A stretch of 54,195 bases of DNA from Paracoccaceae bacterium (GCA_026710155.1 JAPORQ010000005.1:1-54195); one strand, 5' to 3'. Counted from the first letter of the stretch, positions 44,892 through 53,909 are shown. Translations and numbers: made by a program. The notes: generated from the letters alone by a model not told the origin.

Positions 44892-46256
44892 CTACAAATG
44901 GTGATAGTCTTCAATTCCGACCGTATGGTTGGTTCCTGCCAGCGGAACCCCGGCCATGGCCGAAGCCTCCATGGTCAACGCCGCCAAATCCTCCACCTCA
45001 AGGGAATGGATGTTCGTCTTGCCACAGGCACGTGCAAAAAGCTGTGCCTCAATCGTCAGTGTATGGAGAAAGTTGTAGACCCTTTCAGCAGCCTCATCCG
45101 GGTCCAGCCGTGATCTCAAAACCGGATCCTGGGTGGCAACCCCAACCGGGCACCTTCCTGAATGACAATGATAACAATAACCTGCTTCAACACCCATTTC
45201 CTCAGGAAAATTCGCTTCCGGAATATCCTTGTTGCAATTCAGGGCTATCATGACCGAATGCCCTAGGGCAATGGCATCGGCTCCCAGGGCAATGGCCTTG
45301 GCCACATCAGCACCGTTCCTTATGCCACCGGCATATACAAGGCTTATTTTGCCCATCATGCCCAGATCATTAATGGCCTTTCTGGCCTGACGGATTGCTG
45401 CCATCCCCGGTACTCCGGTATCTTCGGTGGCCAAATGGGGTCCTGCACCGGTTCCACCTTCCATCCCATCGATATAAATGGAATCCGGATTGCATTTTAC
45501 CGCCATTCTGACATCATCGTAAACCCTTGCCGCACCGAGTTTCAACTGGATCGGAATCTGCCAATCAGTGGCTTCCCTGATTTCCTGAATCTTCAAGGCA
45601 AGGTCATCGGGCCCCAGCCAGTCCGGATGTCTGGCAGGTGATCTTTGATCGATACCGGCAGGCAGGGATCTCATTTCAGCAACCTGATCGGTTACCTTCT
45701 GGCCCATGAGATGGCCACCAAGGCCAACCTTGCAGCCCTGGCCGATGAAAAATTCACAGGCATCAGCCAGTACCAAATGATGCGGGTTAAAGCCATAACG
45801 GGACTGAATACACTGATAAAGCCATTTGGATGAGTATCTTCGTTCATCGGGAATCATGCCACCCTCACCCGAACAAGTTGCTGTTCCTGCCATCGTGGCA
45901 CCCCGTGCAAGTGCAGTTTTGGCCTCATAGGAAAGGGCCCCAAAACTCATGCCGGTTACATACACTGGTATATCCAGCTCAAGGGGGCGCTTGGCCCTTG
46001 GACCGATTATGGTCTTGGTATCACATTTCTCACGATAACCCTCGATGACAAATCTTGTCAAGGTACCCGGCAAAAAGGTCAGATCATCCCAGTGGGGTAT
46101 TTTCTTGAATAGGGAAAAGCCCCGCATCCGATAACGGCCCAGTTCAGACTTGACATGAATGTCATCAATAACATGAGGGGGGAAAACAAATGATTTGCCA
46201 AGATTGTACCTGTCCCGCTGCATCGGTTGCTTATGACTGTCTTCAGATTTTAACAT
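44892..46256 (-). CDS. glxD: FMN-binding glutamate-synthase-like protein (GlxD/MgsC type)
   Basis: A 454-residue protein matching the central FMN/synthase part of the glutamate synthase large subunit. It shows PVYVTGMSFGALSYEAK, SGEGGMIPDERR, QLKLGAARVYDDVRMAV and YIDGMEGGTGAGPHLATEDTG-type segments. A cysteine set, CYHCHSGRCPVGVATQDP near residue 355, would bind an Fe-S cluster. With the separate amidotransferase (GlxB) and GXGXG (GlxC) proteins it rebuilds a split glutamate synthase. In methylamine users the same trio (MgsABC) makes N-methylglutamate. Which reaction occurs here is not settled by sequence. Confidence 0.87.
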   Translation of the reverse strand: MLKSEDSHKQPMQRDRYNLGKSFVFPPHVIDDIHVKSELGRYRMRGFSLFKKIPHWDDLTFLPGTLTRFVIEGYREKCDTKTIIGPRAKRPLELDIPVYVTGMSFGALSYEAKTALARGATMAGTATCSGEGGMIPDERRYSSKWLYQCIQSRYGFNPHHLVLADACEFFIGQGCKVGLGGHLMGQKVTDQVAEMRSLPAGIDQRSPARHPDWLGPDDLALKIQEIREATDWQIPIQLKLGAARVYDDVRMAVKCNPDSIYIDGMEGGTGAGPHLATEDTGVPGMAAIRQARKAINDLGMMGKISLVYAGGIRNGADVAKAIALGADAIALGHSVMIALNCNKDIPEANFPEEMGVEAGYCYHCHSGRCPVGVATQDPVLRSRLDPDEAAERVYNFLHTLTIEAQLFARACGKTNIHSLEVEDLAALTMEASAMAGVPLAGTNHTVGIEDYHHL

Positions 46257-46276
46257 TCCGGTTGTCTCCTTTGGAT

Positions 46277-47146
46277 TTATAAAATCAATTTCTTCTCGTT
46301 TGGTTCCAGATTATCGTAGTTCCACAACTGCTTGCCGGCCACGATCTTGGTGAAATGATCGATCCCCTGTACCGGAACCATGCCGTAAAGATTGAGTTTA
46401 CGATGCAACCAGTTCTTGTCCAGATCGGTCAATTCGGCTGGAACCGCATCAACGCCAAAACTCTGGATATCGCCACCAATGTAAATGGTTCCGTCATACA
46501 TGGAATCACCCAGGTTCTTGCCGGCATTGCCACAAACGATCATTCTTCCCCGTTGCATCATGAAACCCGAAAGGGCTCCTGTATCACCGCCAACAATGAT
46601 TGTTCCACCCTTCATGTCAATACCGGTTCTGGATCCGACGGAACCCTTGCAGACAAGGTCGCCACCCCTGATGGCAGCACCAAAGGTCGAACCGGCATTC
46701 TTTTCAACAATAATGGATCCCGACATCATGTTTTCGCCGCAAGACCATCCGACCCTGCCGTTGATCCTTACATTGGGACCATCGTTCAGACCGACGGCGA
46801 AATAACCCAATGATCCTTCGAAAATCAGGTTCAGGCGATTGAGAATTCCAACCCCAAGACCGTGCATGCCCCTTGGATTCTTGACAACTATTGATCCATA
46901 ACCCTCGGCCATCAGATTTCTGATTCTTGCATTTATTTCCGTGGTCGTCCTGCCGTCTGCATCAAGTTCAATTCGCTTGTTGTAATCTACATCCGAAGCC
47001 CAGGGATAAACAAATCTCGATTCTTCATCTGGATCAAACTCGATGGCCATTGACCTTCCGGTCAATTGCTCAGTGGTCATCCCAAGAGCCTTGACCCGTT
47101 CCTCCTGGGTCAATTCCCTCAATTCGGAATCACTTAGGTGTGCCAT
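46277..47146 (-). CDS. glxC: GXGXG-domain glutamate-synthase-like subunit (GlxC/MgsB type)
   Basis: A 289-residue protein whose second half is the right-handed beta-helix of the glutamate synthase C-terminal domain, with regularly spaced glycines: NPRGMHGLGVGI, GVSRNGRVGWSCGENM-type, GGDLVCKGSVGSRTGIDMKG and GGDTGALSGFMMQRGRMIVCG. It provides the structural scaffold of the split synthase. The N-terminal 60 residues are outside the helix and lie over the end of glxB, which it overlaps by 13 bases. The order GlxB-GlxC-GlxD is the usual one. Confidence 0.87.
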   Translation of the reverse strand: MAHLSDSELRELTQEERVKALGMTTEQLTGRSMAIEFDPDEESRFVYPWASDVDYNKRIELDADGRTTTEINARIRNLMAEGYGSIVVKNPRGMHGLGVGILNRLNLIFEGSLGYFAVGLNDGPNVRINGRVGWSCGENMMSGSIIVEKNAGSTFGAAIRGGDLVCKGSVGSRTGIDMKGGTIIVGGDTGALSGFMMQRGRMIVCGNAGKNLGDSMYDGTIYIGGDIQSFGVDAVPAELTDLDKNWLHRKLNLYGMVPVQGIDHFTKIVAGKQLWNYDNLEPNEKKLIL

Positions 47147-48066
47147 ACACGTACCTCCTCATCATAGGGATCATAGGTATCAATTTCCTGGGGAAGTATT
47201 GACCGTATTGCGACTTCTTCCGACGCCATGGCAATCAAATCGTCACTTTCATAGAGAACCAGCGGTTTTGCCGCCATTGTGTCCTTGGCCATTCCAAGTT
47301 CGTCCCTGGTTGCAACCAGATAGGTAAAGACACCATCGATTTCATGGATTGACTTGGTCAGGCTTTCTTCAAGTGTTTCACCATTTGAAAGATTGTGCGC
47401 GGTATAAACGGCAAGAAGTTCGGAATCACAATTGGACATGAATCTGTGCCCCATTCGTTCCATTTCCCTTCGCATGATCCAGTAATTGGTGATCTGGCCA
47501 TTGTGAACCACGGAAATATCGTTGTAGGGGAAAGCCCAATAGGGGTGTGCGGACCTTATATCGACATCCGATTCGGTTGCCATCCTAGTGTGCCCTATGG
47601 CATGTGTGCCATTGAATGATTTCAAATCGTAATCCGAGGCCACTTCAGCAGCATCACCCAAATCCTTTACCAATTCCAGCCTTCTTCCGAGCGAAAGAAT
47701 TTCCACCCCTTCAAGTTCTTCAATGGTTTCAGCCATTTCGGTAGGGTTGTCCTTTATTGCAAGGACATATCTCAAGGCGTAATCTGTAGCCTGGTCCTTG
47801 GATCTTATGGTTGCATGCTCATCGATTATATTTTCCACCTCTTCGACACGATCTCGAATGATGGCTTTTATCTTGCTGCCCTTGTCCAAATCCTCTCGTT
47901 CGGCCACCTTTACCCGCATGATCAGATCACCACCCGCAATATCTCCATAGATGGCATAACCTGTCGAATCCGGCCCCCTGTGCTTCAGGGCCTGAAGCAT
48001 ATCGGTCATTTCAGATCCGACACCAGAGGATTTTCCCCGATGAATTATTCCTGCAATTCCACACAT
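47134..48066 (-). CDS. glxB: Class II glutamine amidotransferase (GlxB/MgsA type)
   Basis: A 310-residue N-terminal-nucleophile amidotransferase. The mature nucleophile would be Cys2 in MCGIAGIIHRG, with HRGPDSTGYAIY, THAIGHTRMATESDVD, and HNGQITNYW with the asparagine and glycine of the glutaminase site. It would release ammonia from glutamine, or an amine from a glutamyl amide, for the GlxD-type partner. It follows the glutamine-synthetase-like gene but is separated from it by a clear terminator-like hairpin. Confidence 0.9.
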   Translation of the reverse strand: MCGIAGIIHRGKSSGVGSEMTDMLQALKHRGPDSTGYAIYGDIAGGDLIMRVKVAEREDLDKGSKIKAIIRDRVEEVENIIDEHATIRSKDQATDYALRYVLAIKDNPTEMAETIEELEGVEILSLGRRLELVKDLGDAAEVASDYDLKSFNGTHAIGHTRMATESDVDIRSAHPYWAFPYNDISVVHNGQITNYWIMRREMERMGHRFMSNCDSELLAVYTAHNLSNGETLEESLTKSIHEIDGVFTYLVATRDELGMAKDTMAAKPLVLYESDDLIAMASEEVAIRSILPQEIDTYDPYDEEVRVWHT

Positions 48067-48091
48067 TTAAATTACTCCATAACAAACGTTA

Positions 48092-48121
48092 GAAAAAATC
48101 AGGGTATCAATACACACCCTG
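48092..48121 (-). terminator. Rho-independent terminator between the GS-like gene and glxB
   Basis: On the minus strand TCAGGGT is followed by a 10-base loop and ACCCTGA, then TTTTTT. The hairpin lies 17 bases after the stop of the glutamine-synthetase-like gene and 26 bases before glxB. Only part of the transcripts would pass into glxBCD unless there is a second promoter. Confidence 0.8.
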
Positions 48122-48137
48122 ACCCCATGATTTATTC

Positions 48138-49616
48138 CTATGGCAAACAGTCAATATATTCTTCCTGATCCCAATCGGTGACCGTATGCATGAACCGTTC
48201 CCACTCATCGGTTTTGTATTCATGATACAAGCGGTACATCTCACCCGGCATTCCGCCTTGAATGACTTCATCATTGGCCAAGGCTTCAAGGGCTTCACCA
48301 AGGGACATCGGCAGTTTGCGAACATCTTTGCCGGCTTCAATTGCCTCGTAAATGTTTCTTTCCTCGGGCTTGCCCGGATCAAGGTTGTTTTCTATACCAT
48401 CCTTGACAGCAGCCAGAATGACCGATCCCATGAGGTAAGGATTTACCATTGAATCGACTGACCTGTATTCAAACCTTCCCGGTGCGGATACCCGCAAGCC
48501 GGTCGTTCGATTCTGAAAACCCCAATCGGCAAAAACCGGTGCCCAGAAACCCGTATCCCAAAGCCTGCGGTATGAATTGACAGTGGAAGAACCAACTGCC
48601 GTCAATGCCCTCAAGTGCTTGACAATGCCGCCGATGGCCATCAGCCCAACCTTGCCGGGCATTCTGGGATTATCCGAATCGGGCATAAAGGTATTTTCTC
48701 CACCAACCGTGTACATGTAGTTGTCCTTCATGCCCGGCAGGTTCTCTGGGTCATTACCCACCCTGACAAATGATTGTTCACCACCTCTCCAAAGCGAGAG
48801 GTTGTGATGGCAACCGGAAGCAGACACGCCCATGAACGGTTTTGACATGAAACAGGCAATCAGATTGAACTCCCTTGCAACCTGGGCACAGATTTGCCGG
48901 TAGGTTGAAAGACGGTCAGCATTCTTCAGCACATCATCATACATCCAGTTGAGTTCCAACTGCCCTGGAGCATCTTCATGATCTCCCTGAATCATGTCGA
49001 GTCCCATCTTGCGGGCATATTCGATAACCTTCATGTAAACCGGACGCAGTGATTCAAATTGATCGATGTGATAGCAAAAAGGTTTGGAGAATCCCCCTGC
49101 AGGTTTGCCATCCTCATCTCTTTTCAACCACATCATTTCAGGTTCGGTTCCCATCCTCAGTTGCAAGCCATGCTTGTTCTGAAACTCGTCATGGAAGCGT
49201 CGCAAATTCCCTCTGCAATCGGCCGTCAGAAATGCTCCGGGATCTTCCGGCTCTTCCCTGTTACGGAAAAGGGTACAGTAAAACCTGGCAATCTTCGGTT
49301 CCCATGGCAACTGCATCATGGTTTCAGGTTCGGGTATGCCTACCAGTTCAGCAGCCTCAGGTCCATAACCCAGATAGTCACCATGACGATTTGTAAACAG
49401 GTTGACAGTTGCGCCATAAACCAATTGGAATCCCTTTTTGGAAATGCTTTCCCAGTGGTCGGCAGGAATGCCCTTGCCCATAATCTTACCGGTAACCGAG
49501 ACAAATTGCAGATAAATATACTCGACGCCCAAGGCATCAATTTTTGCCCTTACCTCCTTGACCTGTTCATCGCGGCCAGGGGCATTTACAAATTTTTCGA
49601 TATCCATTTCCGGCAT
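48138..49616 (-). CDS. Glutamine-synthetase-family ligase (GlnT/GmaS-like)
   Basis: A 492-residue member of the glutamine synthetase superfamily. It shows the beta-grasp region FVSVTGKIMGKGIP, the metal-binding LRMGTEPEMMW, QGDHEDAPGQLELNW and ASGCHHNLSLW, and the late arginines in GRFEYRSVDS. It would ligate glutamate, or a similar acid, to ammonia or an amine with ATP. In methylamine users the homologue GmaS makes gamma-glutamylmethylamide, the substrate of MgsABC. The adjacent glxBCD-type genes make that reading attractive but not proven. It is somewhat longer than classical GmaS. Confidence 0.87.
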   Translation of the reverse strand: MPEMDIEKFVNAPGRDEQVKEVRAKIDALGVEYIYLQFVSVTGKIMGKGIPADHWESISKKGFQLVYGATVNLFTNRHGDYLGYGPEAAELVGIPEPETMMQLPWEPKIARFYCTLFRNREEPEDPGAFLTADCRGNLRRFHDEFQNKHGLQLRMGTEPEMMWLKRDEDGKPAGGFSKPFCYHIDQFESLRPVYMKVIEYARKMGLDMIQGDHEDAPGQLELNWMYDDVLKNADRLSTYRQICAQVAREFNLIACFMSKPFMGVSASGCHHNLSLWRGGEQSFVRVGNDPENLPGMKDNYMYTVGGENTFMPDSDNPRMPGKVGLMAIGGIVKHLRALTAVGSSTVNSYRRLWDTGFWAPVFADWGFQNRTTGLRVSAPGRFEYRSVDSMVNPYLMGSVILAAVKDGIENNLDPGKPEERNIYEAIEAGKDVRKLPMSLGEALEALANDEVIQGGMPGEMYRLYHEYKTDEWERFMHTVTDWDQEEYIDCLP

Positions 49617-49637
49617 GCTAACTCCTATTTGACTTTG

Positions 49638-50981
49638 CTAACTCCATGGGTATGGACTATTTGAAACAGGGTACAACTCCCCTTTTTCAAAACGGGAAAA
49701 TTTGAATGGCTCCAGCAATTCCTGAGACTCACCCATGATTTCATCGGCCACAAGGTGACCAACACCAAGCATTTTCCAACCGTGGTTGGAATCTGCAATT
49801 ATAAACACATTTTCATTGAATTTATCAAATACCGGAAAACTGTCAGGTGTAAAACAACCTATTCCACCTGATGGTTCCCTATGGTATTTGGGCATGGTTC
49901 CCTCGAATCGTTTGTGACAATGGGCCAATGCCGAGACCCACATATGGGCAAATGCCTGACTCGAAACAAACTCGGGGCTTGAGGGACCATAGGGATCTAT
50001 CGCGACTTCGTCAACCGGCGTATTCACCCTGTAGGGAGATGCACCTCCCTGAACTCCACCAAAATGCCAATCCGGCTTATAGTAAATACCCCACATTTCC
50101 TCGGTAATGACCGAACCATCAACATCCGAATAGAGTGGTGCATCCGTGTCCACATGGATAACCGGTGGCATTTTACCATCATCGGTCAAAAGAGTTTCAG
50201 GTGGAACCGTAAGAACCCCCTCTTCCAACTGCCAGTATCTCCACATGTCAACATCATTGTGAATTTCCCCATCCAGATCCTTAACCGTGATTTGTTTGGG
50301 AAGTTCAAGCATGGACCAAAAATCTCTAACCCACGGGCCGGCACCAACAACTATCTGCTCGCAGGTTATATCCCCCTTGTCAGTGACCACCGTGGAAATT
50401 GCTTTCGATGTCGAATCAGTTACAAACCCCTTGACTTCTATTCCCGAAATTATTCGTACCCCGAGTTTCTCCACTTTTGCCGACAATCCATACATTGCCT
50501 TGGTATTGTTGGAGTAACCACCTTTTTTTTCGTGCAGAACCGAAGTAATGTGTTTGGCCTGCCAATCCTCGAACATGCCTCTCATGTAATTCGTGGAGGC
50601 ATTTTCACCTTCTATGAAAATACTTTCGTATCCTATTTCCTGTTGCTGTTCAAAGATTGTTCGTACATCTTCCCTCATGGTCTCGCATGATATCTGCATG
50701 TATCCAACCGGATGATAGTTCAGACCTTCAGGATCGGACTCCCAAACATCCACGGAGTGTGCCATAAGCCTCCGCATGGCGGGCTGGAAATAATTGTTTC
50801 GTACAACACCACAGGCAATACCTGAGGCACCCGAGGCAATACCGGATTTATCAAGAACAACTATTCTGTCCTCGACGGCTTCACCTTTGTCAATGAGCTT
50901 TTGTGCCAATCTCCATGAAGTCGAGAGGCCGTGGATACCGGCACCAATAATTACAAACTCCACATGTTCAGGTATGGCCAT
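49638..50981 (-). CDS. FAD-dependent oxidoreductase of the DAO/sarcosine-oxidase type
   Basis: A 447-residue amine oxidase-like flavoprotein. The FAD motif is FVIIGAGIHGLSTSWRL. SGASGIACGVVRNNYF lies near residue 56, GAGPWVRDFW near residue 223, and the late FAD segment is IADSNHGWKMLGVGH. It resembles the beta subunit of heterotetrameric sarcosine or dimethylglycine oxidases and MgdA, but no alpha, gamma or delta subunit genes are here. The ATG at 50981 has GGAGG eight bases upstream, so it is preferred over the earlier TTG. It is the first gene of the minus-strand operon and faces the regulator at 51142. Confidence 0.87.
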   Translation of the reverse strand: MAIPEHVEFVIIGAGIHGLSTSWRLAQKLIDKGEAVEDRIVVLDKSGIASGASGIACGVVRNNYFQPAMRRLMAHSVDVWESDPEGLNYHPVGYMQISCETMREDVRTIFEQQQEIGYESIFIEGENASTNYMRGMFEDWQAKHITSVLHEKKGGYSNNTKAMYGLSAKVEKLGVRIISGIEVKGFVTDSTSKAISTVVTDKGDITCEQIVVGAGPWVRDFWSMLELPKQITVKDLDGEIHNDVDMWRYWQLEEGVLTVPPETLLTDDGKMPPVIHVDTDAPLYSDVDGSVITEEMWGIYYKPDWHFGGVQGGASPYRVNTPVDEVAIDPYGPSSPEFVSSQAFAHMWVSALAHCHKRFEGTMPKYHREPSGGIGCFTPDSFPVFDKFNENVFIIADSNHGWKMLGVGHLVADEIMGESQELLEPFKFSRFEKGELYPVSNSPYPWS

Positions 50982-51061
50982 CAATCCTCCGCCCAAACCA
51001 AAATTATTATTCCATCAAATAACATATATTGATTACCTTAAAGTGAACCAATTTCTTAATC

Positions 51062-51070
51062 GGTTAAACC
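51062..51070. promoter_or_regulatory. Candidate operator between the amine operon and its GntR regulator
   Basis: GGTTAAACC is a symmetric half-site pair around a central base, in the 160-bp divergent region. FadR/GntR regulators often bind short palindromes of this size. The flanking DNA (TTTTGGTATATTTTTGG at about 51102) has a second, weaker symmetry. No further evidence. Confidence 0.3.
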
Positions 51071-51141
51071 AAAAAAATGCCATTTATTGATTTTTTTCTT
51101 ATTTTGGTATATTTTTGGTTTGTTATTTTGATTTGATTGTT

Positions 51142-51819
51142 ATGGAAAAACGAAAATCATACTCTGACATTGCAGCTCATTTGCGTGGAGAGATATACTC
51201 GGGTGGTTACAAGATGAATGACCGCTTTCCTCCCGAAAGGGAGTTGGCAGAAAAAATGAAAGCTTCCAGAGGAACCATCAGAAAGGCCCTTGGTCAACTT
51301 GAGAGCGAGGGTTTGGTAGACACCGCCAATAACAGCGGTACTTTTGTAAAGTTCAACAGCAAAAATTTTCGTCAACCCATTTTCGAATCAGCTCGCCCCT
51401 TGGAATTAATGGATGCCCGTTTTGCTTTTGAACCTCATATTTGCAGATTGTCTGTCCTCAACGCCCGTCCCATCGATATTCTTGAATTATCCCGCATTCT
51501 TGATGCCATGGAAACCAAAACAAATGATGCAGTCGCTTTCGCCATTCTGGACACACAATTTCATATGAAATTGGTTGATACAACTGGCAATCCCCTGCTT
51601 GAATGGATCGCCATGCAAATCAATTCGGTTCGAGGCAACCAGTCATGGACCCGCATGAGGAAACTAACACTTGAGCCCAACATAATTTACCAATACAATC
51701 TACAGCATCGACAAATACTGGACGCTATCAAGTTCAGGGAACCTGAACTTGCTGCCGAACGGATGAAAGAACATCTTGAAACCGCCAGACTATCATTGAC
51801 AAGGGCATCAGCCACCTGA
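51142..51819 (+). CDS. GntR-family transcriptional regulator (FadR/FCD subfamily)
   Basis: A 225-residue regulator. The winged helix-turn-helix (about 1-72) is seen in RFPPERELAEKMKASRGTIR and GQLESEGLVDTANNSGTFV. The FCD ligand-binding domain follows, with DARFAFEPHICRLSV and DTQFHMKLVDTTGNPLLEW, which hold the residues expected for a metal or carboxylate ligand. It is divergent from the FAD oxidoreductase gene and so likely controls the whole amine operon and itself. The ATG at 51142 is preferred over an upstream TTG. Confidence 0.88.
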   Translation: MEKRKSYSDIAAHLRGEIYSGGYKMNDRFPPERELAEKMKASRGTIRKALGQLESEGLVDTANNSGTFVKFNSKNFRQPIFESARPLELMDARFAFEPHICRLSVLNARPIDILELSRILDAMETKTNDAVAFAILDTQFHMKLVDTTGNPLLEWIAMQINSVRGNQSWTRMRKLTLEPNIIYQYNLQHRQILDAIKFREPELAAERMKEHLETARLSLTRASAT

Positions 51820-51857
51820 ATCGATAAACAATTTAATCTCGAGAGAGGTATAAATCT

Positions 51858-52553
51858 ATGAGTTTTTCTATGAATAAACAACTGTATCTTATACTTGGTT
51901 TTTTGGTAATCCTTGCTGGATTACCCGTTTCCATTCAAGCAAATCAAAGCTGTGATGATTCGTTGACTGGGGATTTCTATAAAAAAGTTGTTCCCACCAA
52001 TCTTGACCGGTGTCTGGATGAACAGCCAGCGCTCATAAACCTAACCACTTCTGGTGGATTAACAGTTCTTCATCTGGCTGCCGGCAATACCCAAGAACCC
52101 GAAATCCTCAAAATTCTGATAAATGCCGGTGCCAACATCGAAGCCAAGAGCAGTGAGGGATTTACCCCCTTGCACATAGCTTCAGCACACAACACAAACC
52201 CCACAATCACTAAAGTATTTCTTGATGCAGGGGCTAACATCGAAGCCAAGGCTGAATTGGGACTGACCCCCTTGCATTCAGCAGCAGCCTATAATACCAA
52301 CAATGAAATAATCGAATTACTTCTAAAAGCGGGAGCACAAATCAATTCAAAAATTATATTGATTGGCTGGACGCCATTACACGCAGCAGCAGCCTATAAT
52401 GGCAATCCAAAAATTATTGTGACCTTGCTTGAAAATGGTGCTGACCCGGGGGAACCAGATGCACAGGGGAAAATTCCCCTTGATCTTCTATCTGAGAATA
52501 ATAATCTGGCCTATGATAAAAATATTTATGAAAGGCTTTCTGAAGGACAGTAA
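51858..52553 (+). CDS. Exported ankyrin-repeat protein
   Basis: A 231-residue protein with a signal peptide (LYLILGFLVILAGLPVSIQA, cleavage near residue 29), a mature N-terminus with a Cys pair (SCDDSLTG, DRCLDE), then four to five ankyrin repeats: LTVLHLAAGNTQEPEI, FTPLHIASAHNTNPTI, LTPLHSAAAYNTNNEI and WTPLHAAAAYNGNPKI. Repeats of this type bind other proteins, here outside the cytoplasm. The last repeat region (IPLDLLSENNN) caps the array. GAGAGG precedes the ATG. It stands alone, 38 bases after the regulator gene, and its partner is unknown. Confidence 0.85.
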   Translation: MSFSMNKQLYLILGFLVILAGLPVSIQANQSCDDSLTGDFYKKVVPTNLDRCLDEQPALINLTTSGGLTVLHLAAGNTQEPEILKILINAGANIEAKSSEGFTPLHIASAHNTNPTITKVFLDAGANIEAKAELGLTPLHSAAAYNTNNEIIELLLKAGAQINSKIILIGWTPLHAAAAYNGNPKIIVTLLENGADPGEPDAQGKIPLDLLSENNNLAYDKNIYERLSEGQ

Positions 52554-52939
52554 ATACCTGATTGGCTTTTAGTCAAAAATGGTGTGCAACTCACCAGTTG
52601 ATACCCTTGGTATATACCCCCACCCACCAATAACAAATTCCAAACACCTGTTATCGAGATAATAAATCCCGCTCGGCATAATGGGGATTATCGGTTCCTT
52701 ATCTATTTAACAGGGGCTTATACTAAGGCAACTAATTAATAACTCATAACCCTTAACCAACTACTAGTAAAATTTGGAGCCCCAGAATCATCACAATTGG
52801 ACGCTGTTACTAGGCTAAACTACAATTAGAAAAGGGTATCAAAAAACTATATGGTTATGGTTGGCCTATAGGTTATTAATTAGATGCTTTATGGATTTAC
52901 CTATTGATATTCAACTTGCCAGAAAGCGTGCATGGCCTT
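52554..52939. other. Intergenic stretch without recognised features
   Basis: About 390 AT-rich bases. No frame longer than a few dozen codons looks coding, and no tRNA or clear terminator was found. The sequence is rich in stop codons on both strands. Confidence 0.55.
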
Positions 52940-53233
52940 ATGTTCAGAATCAATGGAAGGAGAATTCACCTGCAGGAAAGCATTGACGAAGAACTGAAAA
53001 GGATCGTTCAGAAACTACTGAGGCCAGCCAGGATTGTTGATCTGAAGTCTGCATAGGCCGAAGATGATTATGGCGATCCCATCCTGAATATCAGAATCGT
53101 TTTCGAGACTGACAAAAATCGGCTGGATCCTGAAAAGGTCATGAGCCTGGCATGACATCTCCGTCACCCCCTCAGTGAATTTCGGTCGGACATTGATCCT
53201 GTTTTTCCTACATGGCAACTAAAGAAGCAGCCC
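52940..53233 (+). pseudogene. Small partner of a HEPN-like gene, with two in-frame stops
   Basis: From the ATG at 52940 the frame reads MFRINGRRIHLQESIDEELK, then hits TAG at 53054, continues EDDYGDPILNIRIVFETDKN to a TGA at 53153, then SEFRSDIDPVFPTWQ. The frame runs into the next gene without a stop. Such a short protein before a HEPN-like gene resembles paired toxin-antitoxin or defence genes, but I do not recognise the family by name. Two stops make it inactive as read. Confidence 0.5.
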
Positions 53234-53643
53234 TTGCAACCCCTTGATCTCATATCCACTGCCCGAAGACTGGTGGGCAAGCCCAGACAGGCGGACCTGA
53301 AAAGGGCACTGAGTACAGCCTACTATGCGCTTTTTCATGCTCTCTCAGGACCACGGTTTCCAGAGACGAAAAAGCCTGGGAGCAAGCCTACCGGACGGTC
53401 GAACATGGTTTTGTAAGAAACCAGTTACGGAATAACATGATCAGGGACAGTTTTCCGGAAGAAATCCAGGATCTGGCCAGCATATTTGTAGAACTTCAGA
53501 GAAAGCGCCATCAGGCCGACCATGTTCCCCGCTACAGGCTCACACGTTCCGAGGTCCTCACTGAAATTGAAGCCTCCGAAATGGCAATCAAAAAACTGAG
53601 GCGGGCAAGGGAACAAAGATGGGTGAAGCAACCGCCGGCATGA
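53234..53643 (+). pseudogene. HEPN-like protein, frameshifted
   Basis: The first frame, from a TTG at 53234, gives PLDLISTARRLVGKPRQADL and KRALSTAYYALFHAL. After about 53345 the homology continues in another frame as SRDEKAWEQAYRTVEHGFV and EEIQDLASIFVELQRKRHQA, ending 53641-53643. The pattern ADL-RA-STAYYALFH and a later R-K-R-H-Q-AD resembles uncharacterised HEPN-fold proteins. The last dozen codons (from about 53608) are read from sequence of the coiled-coil gene family in another frame, so the true 3' end has probably been lost by recombination. Confidence 0.5.
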
Positions 53644-53822
53644 GGGAAGACAATGCCAGGTTGGAGGCAAGGTTGGGCAATGATATCGCTAAGCTCCGGG
53701 AGGACAGCGCCAAACGGGACACCGAGATGGCCAAGCGGGACACCGCCAACACCCGCTGGCTCATTGGCGTGATCATTGCCGCTTCAGCGATCGTAATCGC
53801 CGTTTTGTTGGCCACCTCCTGA
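53619..53822 (+). CDS. Coiled-coil protein with C-terminal membrane anchor (partial copy)
   Basis: A 67-residue frame with a charged coiled coil (GMREDNARLEARLGNDIAKL, then REDSAKRDTEMAKRD) and a C-terminal membrane helix (WLIGVIIAASAIVIAVLLA). The first 60 bases or so are nearly identical to 54084-54155 in the next gene, so this is the 3' part of a paralogue. Its 5' part was replaced by the HEPN-like gene, whose end it overlaps. Similar tail-anchored coiled-coil proteins (DUF1640-like) are widespread and of unclear role. Confidence 0.5.
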   Translation: MGEATAGMREDNARLEARLGNDIAKLREDSAKRDTEMAKRDTANTRWLIGVIIAASAIVIAVLLATS

Positions 53823-53909
53823 ATACCCCATGCCCCCATTCACTGAAATAAAAAACAATCCTGGAAATACCACTTGCCAAATCGGTGCCGGGGATATATT
53901 GTCACTGTC

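Noticed and set aside
52554-52939. Non-coding RNA in the gap after the ankyrin gene
   Set aside because: A few short inverted pieces occur, but no stable long hairpin, no tRNA arms and no terminator with a U-tract could be supported.
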